Source: an uncultured Bacteroidia bacterium (GTDB lineage: Bacteria; Bacteroidota; Bacteroidia; NS11-12g; UBA9320). Taken from it: DNA of 64,000 nucleotides. Position 1 is the stretch's first letter. Each line of letters opens with the position of its first letter. The notes under the pieces are model-generated. The model ran no database searches. It was not told where the DNA came from and was given only the letters and a program-made list of their open reading frames with translations. The translations under genes and the position numbers were made by a program. Shown piece after piece: positions 1 through 9,517 of the stretch. The stretch covers positions 186,001 to 250,000 of the forward strand of contig CALSTB010000002.1 in NCBI GenBank assembly GCA_943789165.1, in the 5' to 3' direction.

Positions 1-1
1 T

Positions 2-3000
2 TTAAATACCGATTCTACCGTAAATCTACAAACCACAAACTGGGAATATTTCAAACTAGAACGCGACAAAATAAGCGATTGGACGACCATCGAATGGTTG
101 CCGGACAGCTCTGCATTTGAATATAAAAATGCCAAACTACATGCCCATCAAACAGGTTGGGATTTAATTGTTCCTGTCCAACGCAAGGCATCGATTCTTA
201 CCTACCGACTTACGCGAAATGAATCTGGTCAATTTCAAGCAGAAAACCACATTAAAGCGTTACGCGGACAACAGTTTGAATTGCAAGAAAAAGAAACAGA
301 ATATCCACTTTTAGGAGGATCAGCTTATGTGAGTTTTTATGGGCGTAGCTTAGATCATGCAAATTCAGGGAAGACCTATTTGTGGGCGATGGCGTTGCTG
401 TTGATCGCCGCCTTTTTAAGTTTTAAGTACTGGTTAATTGGTAGTGTATTAACGGCTGTCATTGCACTCACTACCCGCATATTTAGTTTTAAGGAAGTGC
501 TGGGACATGGCCTTAGCAAACTTGAAGTTTTTGACCCAATGATATATGCAAGTTCAACGCTTCTCCCGTCTTTAGGGGATTTAGGCTTGCATATCCTCAC
601 TGCCCTTATGGTGACGCTGGCGATACTCCAACTGCTTTCACATATCAAGATTACCAAAACGCTTTGGATTTATCTGACCTATTGCTTAACTGCCTTATTT
701 GGGTTTTTCTCCGCCGACATGATTCGGTCCCTCTTAAGAAGTCTAATCGCTAATTCAAATATTTCATTTGACGTTACCCATTTATCTACAATATCGATCT
801 ATACCTTGTTGGCCGTTGTACTCGTATCCATGCTATTTTGGATATGGTATGCGATTACGTCAACCGTTTTTAAGAGCATTAAACAACCCAACAAATCTTT
901 CATATATGTAATTGCATCATTGCTCATCGCATTGGTCCTTTTTGTCGCTTTTCAAAAAATTGACGCACATCGAAGCATGTCTGGCTTGATGCCTTCCATC
1001 CTATTTACCCTAATCGCGACTTTGTTTTTGTTCTTTGCTAGTTTCATCATAAAGAGAAAAATTGGCATCTATAAATACATTGGATACATCTTGATGTTTA
1101 CGTTTTTTTACGCAGCATCGGTCCAACTGTTTCAAGAAAATAAAGAAGCCGAATACCTTAACTTATATGCTTCCAAGCTGATTTCAAACAAAGACCTTCA
1201 GGCCGAATATTTGTTTAAAGAAATGGAAAACAAACTGGCTCAGCAGTTTTTAGTTCCAGAAGATTTCGAAGCATTCAGTCAGAAAAAAGAACAATTTGAG
1301 CAACGCCTGAGGCGGTTGTACTTTTCGGGCTATCTCGACAAATACAACATGTTGGTTCTGAGTTTTGACTCGGCTGGCAACAACATCAATTCCAGTACGC
1401 TTTACAACTATTCCGACTTAGATGATATCTATAATTTTAAGTCGTTTCAAACATTAAGCAACCACTTTTACCAAGTTAAAAGTGATCGCATTTTTAACGG
1501 CTACTTAGCCAAGTTCGAAAACTGTGATTTGAATGGACATTATGGATCAGTGTTTATTTTACTCGAGCCAAAGTTTATTCAAAGTTCATATGAGTACCCA
1601 CAGTTAATTAGTCGAAAAAAAGACAGTCGATTGTTTGACATCGACGACTACTCGTACGCTTTATACAGCAACGGGAAATTGCTCAACCAAAAAGGTACGT
1701 ATCCATATAACCTGCATTACGACTCAACGCATTTCACCAACCAATATTCGTTGTTTTCTCCTGCTAAGTACAAACATTTTTTAAGTCACCAAGAACAAGC
1801 CATAGTGGTTTTAAGCCACCCTGGGAATCAACTTAAACGAACCATTTCCACTTTTAGCTTTGCCTTTATTTTCTTCATACTATGCTTTATCGTTTTCGGT
1901 ATTGTTTGGGTGATCATGTTGTTTTGTCAGCAAGTCATTTTAAAACAATGGGGTACTTCTAGTGAATTTAAAGAGTTTAAATTCAAGCGTCAACAACAGC
2001 TCGACAAACTAGGTATTGAGCAAGTGTACTTGAGCACCAGAATTCGACTGGCCATGGTGTTACTGGTATTTGCCGGATTGCTTGTATCGATCTATGTAAC
2101 CATTCAATTCATTGAAATTAATGACCAAAACCGTTCTGAAAATGAATTGATGTATAAGATTCGTGAAGTCGCCAATCAACTGCAAAATGAAGTTGATTTT
2201 AGCAAAAAACTTCAAGACCCAGAATCTCGACAACTGATAGTAAATGAAATTGGTGATGTATATAAGATTGACGCCAACTTGTTCGACAGTTCTGGAAATT
2301 TATTGGCATCGAGTATTGAAGACATATACCAAAAAGGCTTAATCGCGCCTTTAATGAATCCAGAAGCGATTCGGGTTTTTAAGGAAAAAAATACCTCTCA
2401 GCTGCTCCATGCGGAAACCATCCGAAATTTAAAATTCACCTCGGCATACCTGCCGTTAATCAACGACAAAAGGAAAGTAGTTGCGTATTTAAACCTGCCC
2501 TATTACTCTCGACAAAAAGAGTTGAACAGTGAGATTTCGTCATACACCGTCACGTTTGTCAACCTGTACCTATTCTTGATATTAGTCGCCATCACTTTGG
2601 CCTACATTGTTTCACAACGTATCAGTAAACCACTTCAAATCATTCGTGAGAAGATGTCGAAAACGGGTTTGAGTGCCAACGAATTGATTGAATGGAAGCG
2701 CAATGACGAAATAGGACGTTTGGTAAAACAATACAACAAAATGGTGCTGCAACTTGGGGAAAGTGCGGCCAAACTAAGTGAAAGCGAGCGAGAAGGTGCA
2801 TGGAAGGAAATGGCGCGACAAGTGGCTCATGAAATTAAAAATCCTTTGACACCAATGAAGCTCAACATCCAGCATCTTCAACGAGCATGGTCGGATAAGA
2901 ACGAAAAACTGGAAGAAACATTTAAACGCGTCACAACCGTTTTGATCGAACAAATTGACAGCCTTTCGAAACTCGCCACAGAGTTTTCGTCTTTTGCTCA

Positions 3001-3460
3001 AATGCCTGTAAATAATTTTGAGGATTGTAGTCTGACCAACAGTTTAACCAACACAATCACCTTATTTGAGAAGAGTGAGAACGTGGTATTCCAATATTCT
3101 GACGACTTACCAAACGTTACTGTGCACGCCGACAAAGAGCAACTGGGTCGGATCTTTAACAACGTGATTAAAAATGCCATTCAATCCATTTCTTCAGACC
3201 GTAAAGGCTTGATAAAAATTGGTCTTGACTTAACCAAAACCAAGGTAGTGGTGCACATTCAGGACAACGGTAAAGGCATTGACCCAAAAGACGCGTCCAA
3301 AATATTTGTTCCAAATTTCAGTACCAAAAACAGCGGTATGGGACTAGGTTTGGCCATTACTCGCAAAATGATTGAAGCGGCCAACGGTCACATCAGGTTT
3401 GAATCTAAAGTGGGTGAAGGAACGACCTTCTTTTTGGAATGGCCGGTAGTGAACGGATAA
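2..3460 (+). CDS. Large membrane sensor histidine kinase (NtrY-like H-box), 5' end outside window
   Basis: This is a membrane-bound histidine kinase that should phosphorylate a response regulator; no regulator gene is adjacent here. The frame is open from base 2 and has no stop before the TTG at 98, so the true start lies left of the window. Several hydrophobic segments fill about 360-1130. A soluble, probably periplasmic, region follows to about 1830, then membrane segments near 1850-1930, 2040-2110 and 2550-2620. A HAMP-like linker leads to the H-box AHEIKNPLTPMK, with the phospho-acceptor His codon at 2828. The ATPase domain shows NNVIKNAIQS, DNGKGID and GMGLGLAI. The H-box wording resembles NtrY. 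The signal sensed is unknown. Confidence 0.88.
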   Translation, partial: LNTDSTVNLQTTNWEYFKLERDKISDWTTIEWLPDSSAFEYKNAKLHAHQTGWDLIVPVQRKASILTYRLTRNESGQFQAENHIKALRGQQFELQEKETEYPLLGGSAYVSFYGRSLDHANSGKTYLWAMALLLIAAFLSFKYWLIGSVLTAVIALTTRIFSFKEVLGHGLSKLEVFDPMIYASSTLLPSLGDLGLHILTALMVTLAILQLLSHIKITKTLWIYLTYCLTALFGFFSADMIRSLLRSLIANSNISFDVTHLSTISIYTLLAVVLVSMLFWIWYAITSTVFKSIKQPNKSFIYVIASLLIALVLFVAFQKIDAHRSMSGLMPSILFTLIATLFLFFASFIIKRKIGIYKYIGYILMFTFFYAASVQLFQENKEAEYLNLYASKLISNKDLQAEYLFKEMENKLAQQFLVPEDFEAFSQKKEQFEQRLRRLYFSGYLDKYNMLVLSFDSAGNNINSSTLYNYSDLDDIYNFKSFQTLSNHFYQVKSDRIFNGYLAKFENCDLNGHYGSVFILLEPKFIQSSYEYPQLISRKKDSRLFDIDDYSYALYSNGKLLNQKGTYPYNLHYDSTHFTNQYSLFSPAKYKHFLSHQEQAIVVLSHPGNQLKRTISTFSFAFIFFILCFIVFGIVWVIMLFCQQVILKQWGTSSEFKEFKFKRQQQLDKLGIEQVYLSTRIRLAMVLLVFAGLLVSIYVTIQFIEINDQNRSENELMYKIREVANQLQNEVDFSKKLQDPESRQLIVNEIGDVYKIDANLFDSSGNLLASSIEDIYQKGLIAPLMNPEAIRVFKEKNTSQLLHAETIRNLKFTSAYLPLINDKRKVVAYLNLPYYSRQKELNSEISSYTVTFVNLYLFLILVAITLAYIVSQRISKPLQIIREKMSKTGLSANELIEWKRNDEIGRLVKQYNKMVLQLGESAAKLSESEREGAWKEMARQVAHEIKNPLTPMKLNIQHLQRAWSDKNEKLEETFKRVTTVLIEQIDSLSKLATEFSSFAQMPVNNFEDCSLTNSLTNTITLFEKSENVVFQYSDDLPNVTVHADKEQLGRIFNNVIKNAIQSISSDRKGLIKIGLDLTKTKVVVHIQDNGKGIDPKDASKIFVPNFSTKNSGMGLGLAITRKMIEAANGHIRFESKVGEGTTFFLEWPVVNG

Positions 3461-3534
3461 GTTCGCTTTCGAATTAAAAATTACCTAAAACAAAACGGGT
3501 TTCCGTAATTCTTTATTTTATTTATCTTGCTGAC

Positions 3535-4203
3535 ATGAAATTGAAAGTAATTCTCTTCGTTTTGGTTAGTACCATGTTTTTATTCTCGTGTAAAGACGAC
3601 GGTACAACGCCAACGCCTACCGACACAAACAATAACAATACAGATGGAAAGGATACGCTGATTGAACTGTCTACGGATCATGGCACCATGATTATGTACA
3701 TGTACAAAGGCACGCCACTTCATCGTGCGAACTTTCATAAACTAGTTAAAGAAGGCTTTTACAACGACACAGAATTTCATCGTATCATACCTAATTTCAT
3801 GATTCAAGGTGGTGATCCCCTGAGTAAAGATGCTGATAGAAGCAACGATGGCACAGGTGGTCCAGGGTATACCATTCCTGCTGAAATCGACACGGATAAA
3901 TACACCCATGTCTTAGGTGCGGTCGCGGCGGCCCGTCTTGGCGACGCTCAAAACCCAACTAGAGCCTCAAGTGGTTCTCAGTTTTACATTGTGGTGAGCG
4001 AAGCAGGAACTGCTAGTCTGAACGGAAAATATACCGTTTTCGGCAGAGTTATTAAAGATGCTAGTGTCGCCCAAACCATTGTGGCACAACCTCGTATCGA
4101 TACGCAAACAAACCGTCCGAAAGAACGCATTAAGATGCAAATGAAGTTCATCATCAAAACCCCAGCTGAGATTAAAGCGGAGTACGGTTTTGATGTTGAG
4201 TAG
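3535..4203 (+). CDS. Cyclophilin-type peptidyl-prolyl isomerase, lipoprotein
   Basis: This enzyme should catalyse cis-trans isomerisation of prolyl bonds in extracytoplasmic proteins. A lipoprotein signal ends in the lipobox LFSC with Cys19, followed by a Thr/Asn-rich linker to about residue 40. The cyclophilin domain fills the rest. It carries FHRIIPNFMIQGGDP with the catalytic Arg83, GSQFYIVVSEA (residues 147-157), and LNGKYTVFGRV. The usual active-site Trp is replaced by Leu in that last motif, as in many bacterial cyclophilins. The 222-residue length suits one domain plus lipid anchor. It stands alone between the kinase and leuS. Confidence 0.92.
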   Translation: MKLKVILFVLVSTMFLFSCKDDGTTPTPTDTNNNNTDGKDTLIELSTDHGTMIMYMYKGTPLHRANFHKLVKEGFYNDTEFHRIIPNFMIQGGDPLSKDADRSNDGTGGPGYTIPAEIDTDKYTHVLGAVAAARLGDAQNPTRASSGSQFYIVVSEAGTASLNGKYTVFGRVIKDASVAQTIVAQPRIDTQTNRPKERIKMQMKFIIKTPAEIKAEYGFDVE

Positions 4204-4346
4204 TTGATCATTCTTAATGATTTATGTGGTGCAAGTTTCAGTTTGCCCACCTAAAATAGCATTCTATTTTTCAGACATTCTATAATTCTATCATTGTTAC
4301 ATAATGTCCTTATTTTCGCAGCTTAGTTAAATGCAGCGTAAAATCA

Positions 4347-7226
4347 ATGTCTGAAGCACACTACAACCACCGTTTTATAGAGCATAAGTGGCAACAAAAT
4401 TGGCGGGAGAAAAAATTATATCAAGTCGAAAATCACTCGAATAAACCTGCATACTATGTCTTAGACATGTTCCCTTATCCGTCAGGTGCAGGACTTCACG
4501 TAGGTCACCCACTTGGCTATATTGCTTCTGATATAGTAAGCCGGTTTAAAAGACAAAATGGTTTCAATGTGTTGCACCCAATGGGCTACGACGCTTTTGG
4601 ATTGCCTGCTGAGCAATATGCGATTCAAACCGGGAAACACCCTGCAGAAACTACAGCTGAGAATATTTCGAGGTATAGAAAACAACTGGATAGAATTGGT
4701 TTTTCGTATGATTGGTCAAGAGAAGTCCGCACGTGTGAGCCAAATTATTACAAATGGACACAGTGGATATTCAAACAACTTTTCAATCATTGGTACAACG
4801 CAAACAGCAACAAAGCTGAGCATATCGACAACTTAGTTGCCATTTTCGAGAACGAAGGCAACATCAATGTAAACCACGCAGGAGGTGAGGTCGAAGCATT
4901 TATCGCCGAAGAATGGCTACACTATAACAAACGTCAGAAAGAAGATATTTTACAACAATACCGTTTGGCCTTTATCCACGAAACCACTGTAAATTGGTGT
5001 GAAGAATTAGGAACAGTCTTGGCCAATGAAGAGGTCAAGGACGGACTTTCAGAAAGAGGTGGATATCCAGTCATTAAAAAGCCGATGCGCCAATGGTTCT
5101 TGAGAATCACAGCGTATGCACAAAGGTTGTTAGACGGACTTGACACCATTGACTGGAGTGATTCCATTAAAGAAATACAACGCAATTGGATTGGTCGAAG
5201 TGAAGGTGCTTCGGTACATTTTAAAATAGACCAAGACAAACAAAATCGATCGTTAGAAATATTTACCACGCGACCTGACACCATATTTGGCGCAACCTTT
5301 ATGGTGGTTGCACCCGAACATGAATGGGTTTCTGATTTAATCACATCAGAACAACACGATGAGGCAACTGCCTATGTAGAGTGGGCTAAAAACCGCTCAG
5401 AACGTGAACGCATGAGTGAGGTAAAAAATGTGACTGGTGCTTTCACTGGTTCGTACTGCATGCATCCGTTCACGGGTAAGTTGGTTCCAATCTGGGTAGC
5501 TGACTACGTGTTGGGAGGTTATGGAACAGGTGCTATTATGGCGGTTCCTGCTCATGATGCGCGTGATCACGCATTCGCCAAAAAGTTCGGTTTAGACATT
5601 GTTCAGGTTATCTCCAATGATGAGGTGGATGTACAAAAAGAATCGTTTGACGCCAAACACGGTCAATGCATCAACTCTGATTTTTTAAACGGTTTAGAAG
5701 TAAAAGAGGCTATTAAAGCAGCCATCGATTTTATAAAAGACAAGAATTTAGGGGAAGCCCAAATCAATTACAAACTGCGAGACGCCGGCTTTGGTCGTCA
5801 GCGTTATTGGGGAGAACCTATTCCAGTTGTATTTGACAAAGACGATATTCCATCACTTATTCCTGATCAAGAATTACCATTGACACTCCCAACTGTGGAG
5901 AGCTACAAACCGACAGGTTCTGGCGAATCACCTTTGGCATCTATGGATGAATGGGTCAATACCAAACAAGGCCGTCGTGAAACCGACACCATGCCAGGAT
6001 GGGCTGGTAGTAGCTGGTACTTCTTGCGCTATATGGATCCGGAGAATGAACAAGTCATTGCCTCCAAAGACGCCATCAAGTATTGGGGACAGGTTGATTT
6101 TTACCTTGGTGGAGCAGAACACGCCACGGGTCATTTGTTGTACAGTCGTTTCTGGACTAAGTTTTTATCCGACACCAATGTTTTACCCTTTGACGAACCA
6201 TTTAAGAAACTGGTAAATCAAGGTATGATTCAAGGAACCGTTGAATCCTTGTATTTACGTAAAGAAAAAATAAACGACGTCAGTCATTTTGTGAGTGCTG
6301 ATTTAGTCGACAACTTGGATGATTTTACTCAAATCCCTGTCCACGTCGACTTTGTAACGGACTACAAAAAGACCGATGCAAAATCATACTTAAATGTTGA
6401 TGGAATACGTCAGTTTAAAGAATGGCGACCAGAATACGACCAAGCTGTTTTTGAGTGTAGCAATGGCACAGTTCAAAACGGAACATTCGAAGCAAGCGAT
6501 GACTCGATAGAACCTGTGTTTTATACGAAGTCGGAAATTGGAAAGATGTCAAAACGTTGGTTTAACGTAGTGAACCCTGACGACATCTGTGAAGAATATG
6601 GCGCCGACACCTTGCGCTTGTACGAAATGTTTCTTGGACCTTTAGAAGATGCAAAACCTTGGAACATCAGCGGCATTGACGGTGTGTATCGATTTTTAAA
6701 GAAAACGTGGAAACTGTTTGTTGATAAAGACGGCAACTATTTACCAAACGACCAAGCGGCTGATAAGAAATCGTTAAAGACGTTACATGCGACCATTAAA
6801 AAAGTAAGTGACGACATACAACGGATTTCACTCAACACCTGTGCGAGTACCTTTATGATTGCGGTGAATGAATTCACTGAACAAAAATGTACCAACAAAG
6901 AAGTACTCGAACAATTTCTAATCATCCTCTCCCCTTTTGCTCCTCACATTGCTGAAGAACTTTGGGAAATGGGTGGTCAGTCAGAATCTATTGCACTTGC
7001 TAAATGGCCAACATTTGATGAGAAACACTTGGTTGAGGACAGTAAAAATTATCCAATATCTATTAACGGAAAAACAAGAACCAACCTTGAATTGTCTTTA
7101 AGTTTATGCAAAGACGAAATTGAAAAAGCCGTTTTGGCAGATGCGGAAGTACAAAAATGGTTGGATGGGAAGCCACCTAAGAAGGTGATTGTCGTGCCTG
7201 GTAGAATTGTTAACTTAGTAGTCTGA
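4347..7226 (+). CDS. leuS: Leucyl-tRNA synthetase
   Basis: LeuRS charges tRNA-Leu with leucine in the cytoplasm. The class I HIGH motif appears as HVGH (residues 51-54) inside PYPSGAGLHVGHPLGY, and the KMSKS loop as KMSKR (733-737). The editing domain includes TTRPDTIFGATFMVVAPEH. At 959 residues it is longer than the E. coli enzyme (about 860). Extra sequence lies around residues 150-195 and 630-710. The cysteines that bind zinc in the E. coli ZN1 region are absent (GLSERGGYPV instead). I associate both traits with Bacteroidota LeuRS from memory. The start at 4347 gives a normal N-terminus. Confidence 0.97.
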   Translation: MSEAHYNHRFIEHKWQQNWREKKLYQVENHSNKPAYYVLDMFPYPSGAGLHVGHPLGYIASDIVSRFKRQNGFNVLHPMGYDAFGLPAEQYAIQTGKHPAETTAENISRYRKQLDRIGFSYDWSREVRTCEPNYYKWTQWIFKQLFNHWYNANSNKAEHIDNLVAIFENEGNINVNHAGGEVEAFIAEEWLHYNKRQKEDILQQYRLAFIHETTVNWCEELGTVLANEEVKDGLSERGGYPVIKKPMRQWFLRITAYAQRLLDGLDTIDWSDSIKEIQRNWIGRSEGASVHFKIDQDKQNRSLEIFTTRPDTIFGATFMVVAPEHEWVSDLITSEQHDEATAYVEWAKNRSERERMSEVKNVTGAFTGSYCMHPFTGKLVPIWVADYVLGGYGTGAIMAVPAHDARDHAFAKKFGLDIVQVISNDEVDVQKESFDAKHGQCINSDFLNGLEVKEAIKAAIDFIKDKNLGEAQINYKLRDAGFGRQRYWGEPIPVVFDKDDIPSLIPDQELPLTLPTVESYKPTGSGESPLASMDEWVNTKQGRRETDTMPGWAGSSWYFLRYMDPENEQVIASKDAIKYWGQVDFYLGGAEHATGHLLYSRFWTKFLSDTNVLPFDEPFKKLVNQGMIQGTVESLYLRKEKINDVSHFVSADLVDNLDDFTQIPVHVDFVTDYKKTDAKSYLNVDGIRQFKEWRPEYDQAVFECSNGTVQNGTFEASDDSIEPVFYTKSEIGKMSKRWFNVVNPDDICEEYGADTLRLYEMFLGPLEDAKPWNISGIDGVYRFLKKTWKLFVDKDGNYLPNDQAADKKSLKTLHATIKKVSDDIQRISLNTCASTFMIAVNEFTEQKCTNKEVLEQFLIILSPFAPHIAEELWEMGGQSESIALAKWPTFDEKHLVEDSKNYPISINGKTRTNLELSLSLCKDEIEKAVLADAEVQKWLDGKPPKKVIVVPGRIVNLVV

Positions 7227-7261
7227 TCGATTAATCGACGTTCGTAATAAAACGATAAACA

Positions 7262-7825
7262 ATGGGAGTTAAAGCACACTTTGAGGAAGCCTACGACGTA
7301 CTTGGAAAATTTCTAAGCGACGAGGCTAATTTTCAAAATATAGAAGACGCCGGACAGCTAATGGTGAACGCCATTCTAGCTGGAGGCAAAATTATATCGT
7401 GTGGTAATGGAGGCAGTTTGTGTGACGCCATGCACTTCGCGGAAGAGTTGTCTGGAAGATACAGAGACAACCGACGAGCCTTACCAGCGGTGAGTATTTC
7501 TGACCCTTCACATATGTCGTGTGTTGGCAACGATTACGGGTATGATTTCGTTTTCTCACGGTATGTGGAAGCCTTAGGACAATCAAACGATGTGTTATTG
7601 GCCATCAGCACAAGCGGCAACTCTAAAAACGTCATAAACGCCATTGCTGCAGCAAAAGAAAAAGGGATGAAAGTTGTAGGCCTGACTGGAAAAGACGGCG
7701 GCAACATGGTTGACTTATGTGACGTTGAAGTACGTGCACCAAAATCAAATTACGCAGACCGCGCTCAAGAAATTCACATCAAAGTGATTCATAGTCTAAT
7801 CGACTACATAGAACAACACGTATAA
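7262..7825 (+). CDS. gmhA: Phosphoheptose isomerase, SIS domain
   Basis: GmhA converts sedoheptulose 7-phosphate to D-glycero-D-manno-heptose 7-phosphate, the first step of ADP-heptose synthesis for the LPS core. The 187-residue length matches the family. Sugar-phosphate-binding motifs are visible: [18 protein letters not shown] near residue 47 and [15 protein letters not shown] near 117. The family-typical conserved stretch [20 protein letters not shown] lies between them. It begins 35 bp after leuS, and the rhomboid gene begins 1 bp after its stop, so these may be cotranscribed. No other heptose gene is in the window. Confidence 0.93.
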   Translation: MGVKAHFEEAYDVLGKFLSDEANFQNIEDAGQLMVNAILAGGKIISCGNGGSLCDAMHFAEELSGRYRDNRRALPAVSISDPSHMSCVGNDYGYDFVFSRYVEALGQSNDVLLAISTSGNSKNVINAIAAAKEKGMKVVGLTGKDGGNMVDLCDVEVRAPKSNYADRAQEIHIKVIHSLIDYIEQHV

Positions 7826-7826
7826 C

Positions 7827-8636
7827 ATGACACTGGTATTAGTCATCATCGCGTTGAACGTACTCATAAGTTGGAAAGGCTTTAATGACTATCAATTCTT
7901 TCAGCGATATAAATTCAATGTGGACGGCATTTTGGTCCGTAAGGAATACATACGCTTATTAAGTTCCGGATTTCTTCATGCCGATTATACCCACCTCGGG
8001 TTTAACATGGTTACGTTTTACATGTTTGGTGATGCATTGGCTTTGACGATGTCACCAATAGAACTCATTGTGGTGTATGTAGGTAGCTTATTGGCAGGAA
8101 ATGCATTGGCGCTTTACATTCACCGAAACCATGGAGACTACAGTGCCATTGGCGCATCTGGGGCGGTAAGTGGAATTATCTATTCTACCATCATCTTTTA
8201 TCCAGGGTTGTTGATTTACTTCATCATTCCAGGATGGTTGTTTGGCATTATCTACATCTTGTACTCGATTTTTGGCATCAAAAAGCAACAAGGCAATATT
8301 GGCCATGATGCCCATCTAGGTGGCGCGATAGCAGGATTGCTGATCACCGTTATCTATTTCAGTTCGAGGTACGAGTTCAACTATTATATCGTGGCTGGCA
8401 TGCTGGTACCGACCCTCCTCTTTTTATATCTAATTGTATATCATCCAGAATGGTTGTTGTCAGGCAAGATAGATTGGAGGAACAATCCTTTTTCAAAAGG
8501 ATTAAACAAGAAATCACAGACTCCTAAAAGGAAAGAACGTGAAGCTGAATTAAACAGACTATTGGATAAGGTGAATCGAGTTGGGTATAGCAATCTATCC
8601 GACGCTGAAAAAACAAGGCTTGACCAATTGAGCTAA
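7827..8636 (+). CDS. Rhomboid-family intramembrane serine protease
   Basis: This is an intramembrane protease that cleaves transmembrane segments of substrates. The catalytic Ser is in GASG (Ser111), and the catalytic His in AHLGGA (His163). The HADYTHLGFN motif (residues 51-60) supplies the oxyanion-stabilising His/Asn pair, so the catalytic set looks intact. About six hydrophobic helices span residues 1-210. A basic, hydrophilic cytoplasmic tail follows from about residue 215. Substrates are unknown. It follows gmhA directly. Confidence 0.92.
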   Translation: MTLVLVIIALNVLISWKGFNDYQFFQRYKFNVDGILVRKEYIRLLSSGFLHADYTHLGFNMVTFYMFGDALALTMSPIELIVVYVGSLLAGNALALYIHRNHGDYSAIGASGAVSGIIYSTIIFYPGLLIYFIIPGWLFGIIYILYSIFGIKKQQGNIGHDAHLGGAIAGLLITVIYFSSRYEFNYYIVAGMLVPTLLFLYLIVYHPEWLLSGKIDWRNNPFSKGLNKKSQTPKRKEREAELNRLLDKVNRVGYSNLSDAEKTRLDQLS

Positions 8637-8653
8637 GTTCTATTGATATCAAT

Positions 8654-9454
8654 TTGCTAGAAATCACAAGCATAAAAAACCCGACTGTTAAAAAAGTCAT
8701 GGCCTTGAATAAAAAGCGAGGCAGAACAACTTATGGGCAGTTTTTGGTAGAGGGCATTCGTGAAATTGAAATGGCGATCGACAGCGGTTTACAGCCAGAT
8801 GAAATCTTGTTTAACCGACATTGGCAGCCAGATGATTTAACAAAATTTCAATCCAAATTAACCGAAGCCAAATCGTTTGTAACCGACGACATCGTTTTTG
8901 AAAAGATTAGCTATCGCGATTCAGTGGCAAACGCTGTGGCCGTTTTCCCTTTATTTAATACCGAGCTTAACAGTCTAAAATTACCAGACAATCCCCTCGT
9001 TTTGGTATTGGAAGCCATTGAAAAACCAGGCAATCTGGGCGCAATTTTTCGAACTGCCGATGCCGCAGGAGTTGACGCCATAATCATCAGTAATGCCAAT
9101 ACCGATTTCTATAACCCAAACGTAATACGTGCGAGTTTGGGGACTGTGTTTTCCGTTCCGTTTGCCATCGCGTCTAATGAGGAAACACTGGCTTTTCTAC
9201 AATCTAACACCTTCGAAATTTACAGCACCTATTTAGCTGGATCGGTTCCACATTTCGATGTAGATATGGTGAAGAACACCGCGCTGGTTATGGGTTCCGA
9301 AGCTTTTGGTATTAGTCCGTTTTGGATCGACAATACTTCGCAATGTATTAAGATTCCAATGCGTGGGAAGGCGGATTCAATGAATGTTTCAACCGCCGCA
9401 GCCGTTGTGGTCTATGAAGCAATTCGCCAAAGAACAGGCAACACTTCGGCCTAA
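8654..9454 (+). CDS. TrmH/SpoU-family RNA 2'-O-methyltransferase
   Basis: This is a SPOUT-class, SAM-dependent methyltransferase that probably 2'-O-methylates rRNA. An N-terminal SpoU substrate-binding domain (about residues 1-95) precedes the knotted catalytic domain. The three SPOUT motifs are visible: EKPGNLGAIFRTADAAGVDA, LVMGSEAFGIS and IPMRGKADSMNVSTAAAV. The start is a TTG 17 bp after the rhomboid gene, because no ATG or GTG is available at the proper length. The exact target nucleotide cannot be told from sequence; RlmB or TsnR-like specificity are both possible. Confidence 0.88.
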   Translation: MLEITSIKNPTVKKVMALNKKRGRTTYGQFLVEGIREIEMAIDSGLQPDEILFNRHWQPDDLTKFQSKLTEAKSFVTDDIVFEKISYRDSVANAVAVFPLFNTELNSLKLPDNPLVLVLEAIEKPGNLGAIFRTADAAGVDAIIISNANTDFYNPNVIRASLGTVFSVPFAIASNEETLAFLQSNTFEIYSTYLAGSVPHFDVDMVKNTALVMGSEAFGISPFWIDNTSQCIKIPMRGKADSMNVSTAAAVVVYEAIRQRTGNTSA

Positions 9455-9493
9455 AATTCAGACAGTTAACAAACACAACAGGTATACTTTTCA

Positions 9494-9501
9494 TACCTTT
9501 G
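9494..9501 (+). promoter_or_regulatory. Candidate Bacteroidota -7 element (TACCTTTG)
   Basis: TACCTTTG fits the TAnnTTTG -7 consensus of Bacteroidota primary sigma promoters and lies 16 bp before the ATG at 9518. No convincing -33 TTG is present at the normal distance, so support is partial. Confidence 0.45.
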
Positions 9502-9517
9502 GTAAGTTAATTACTAG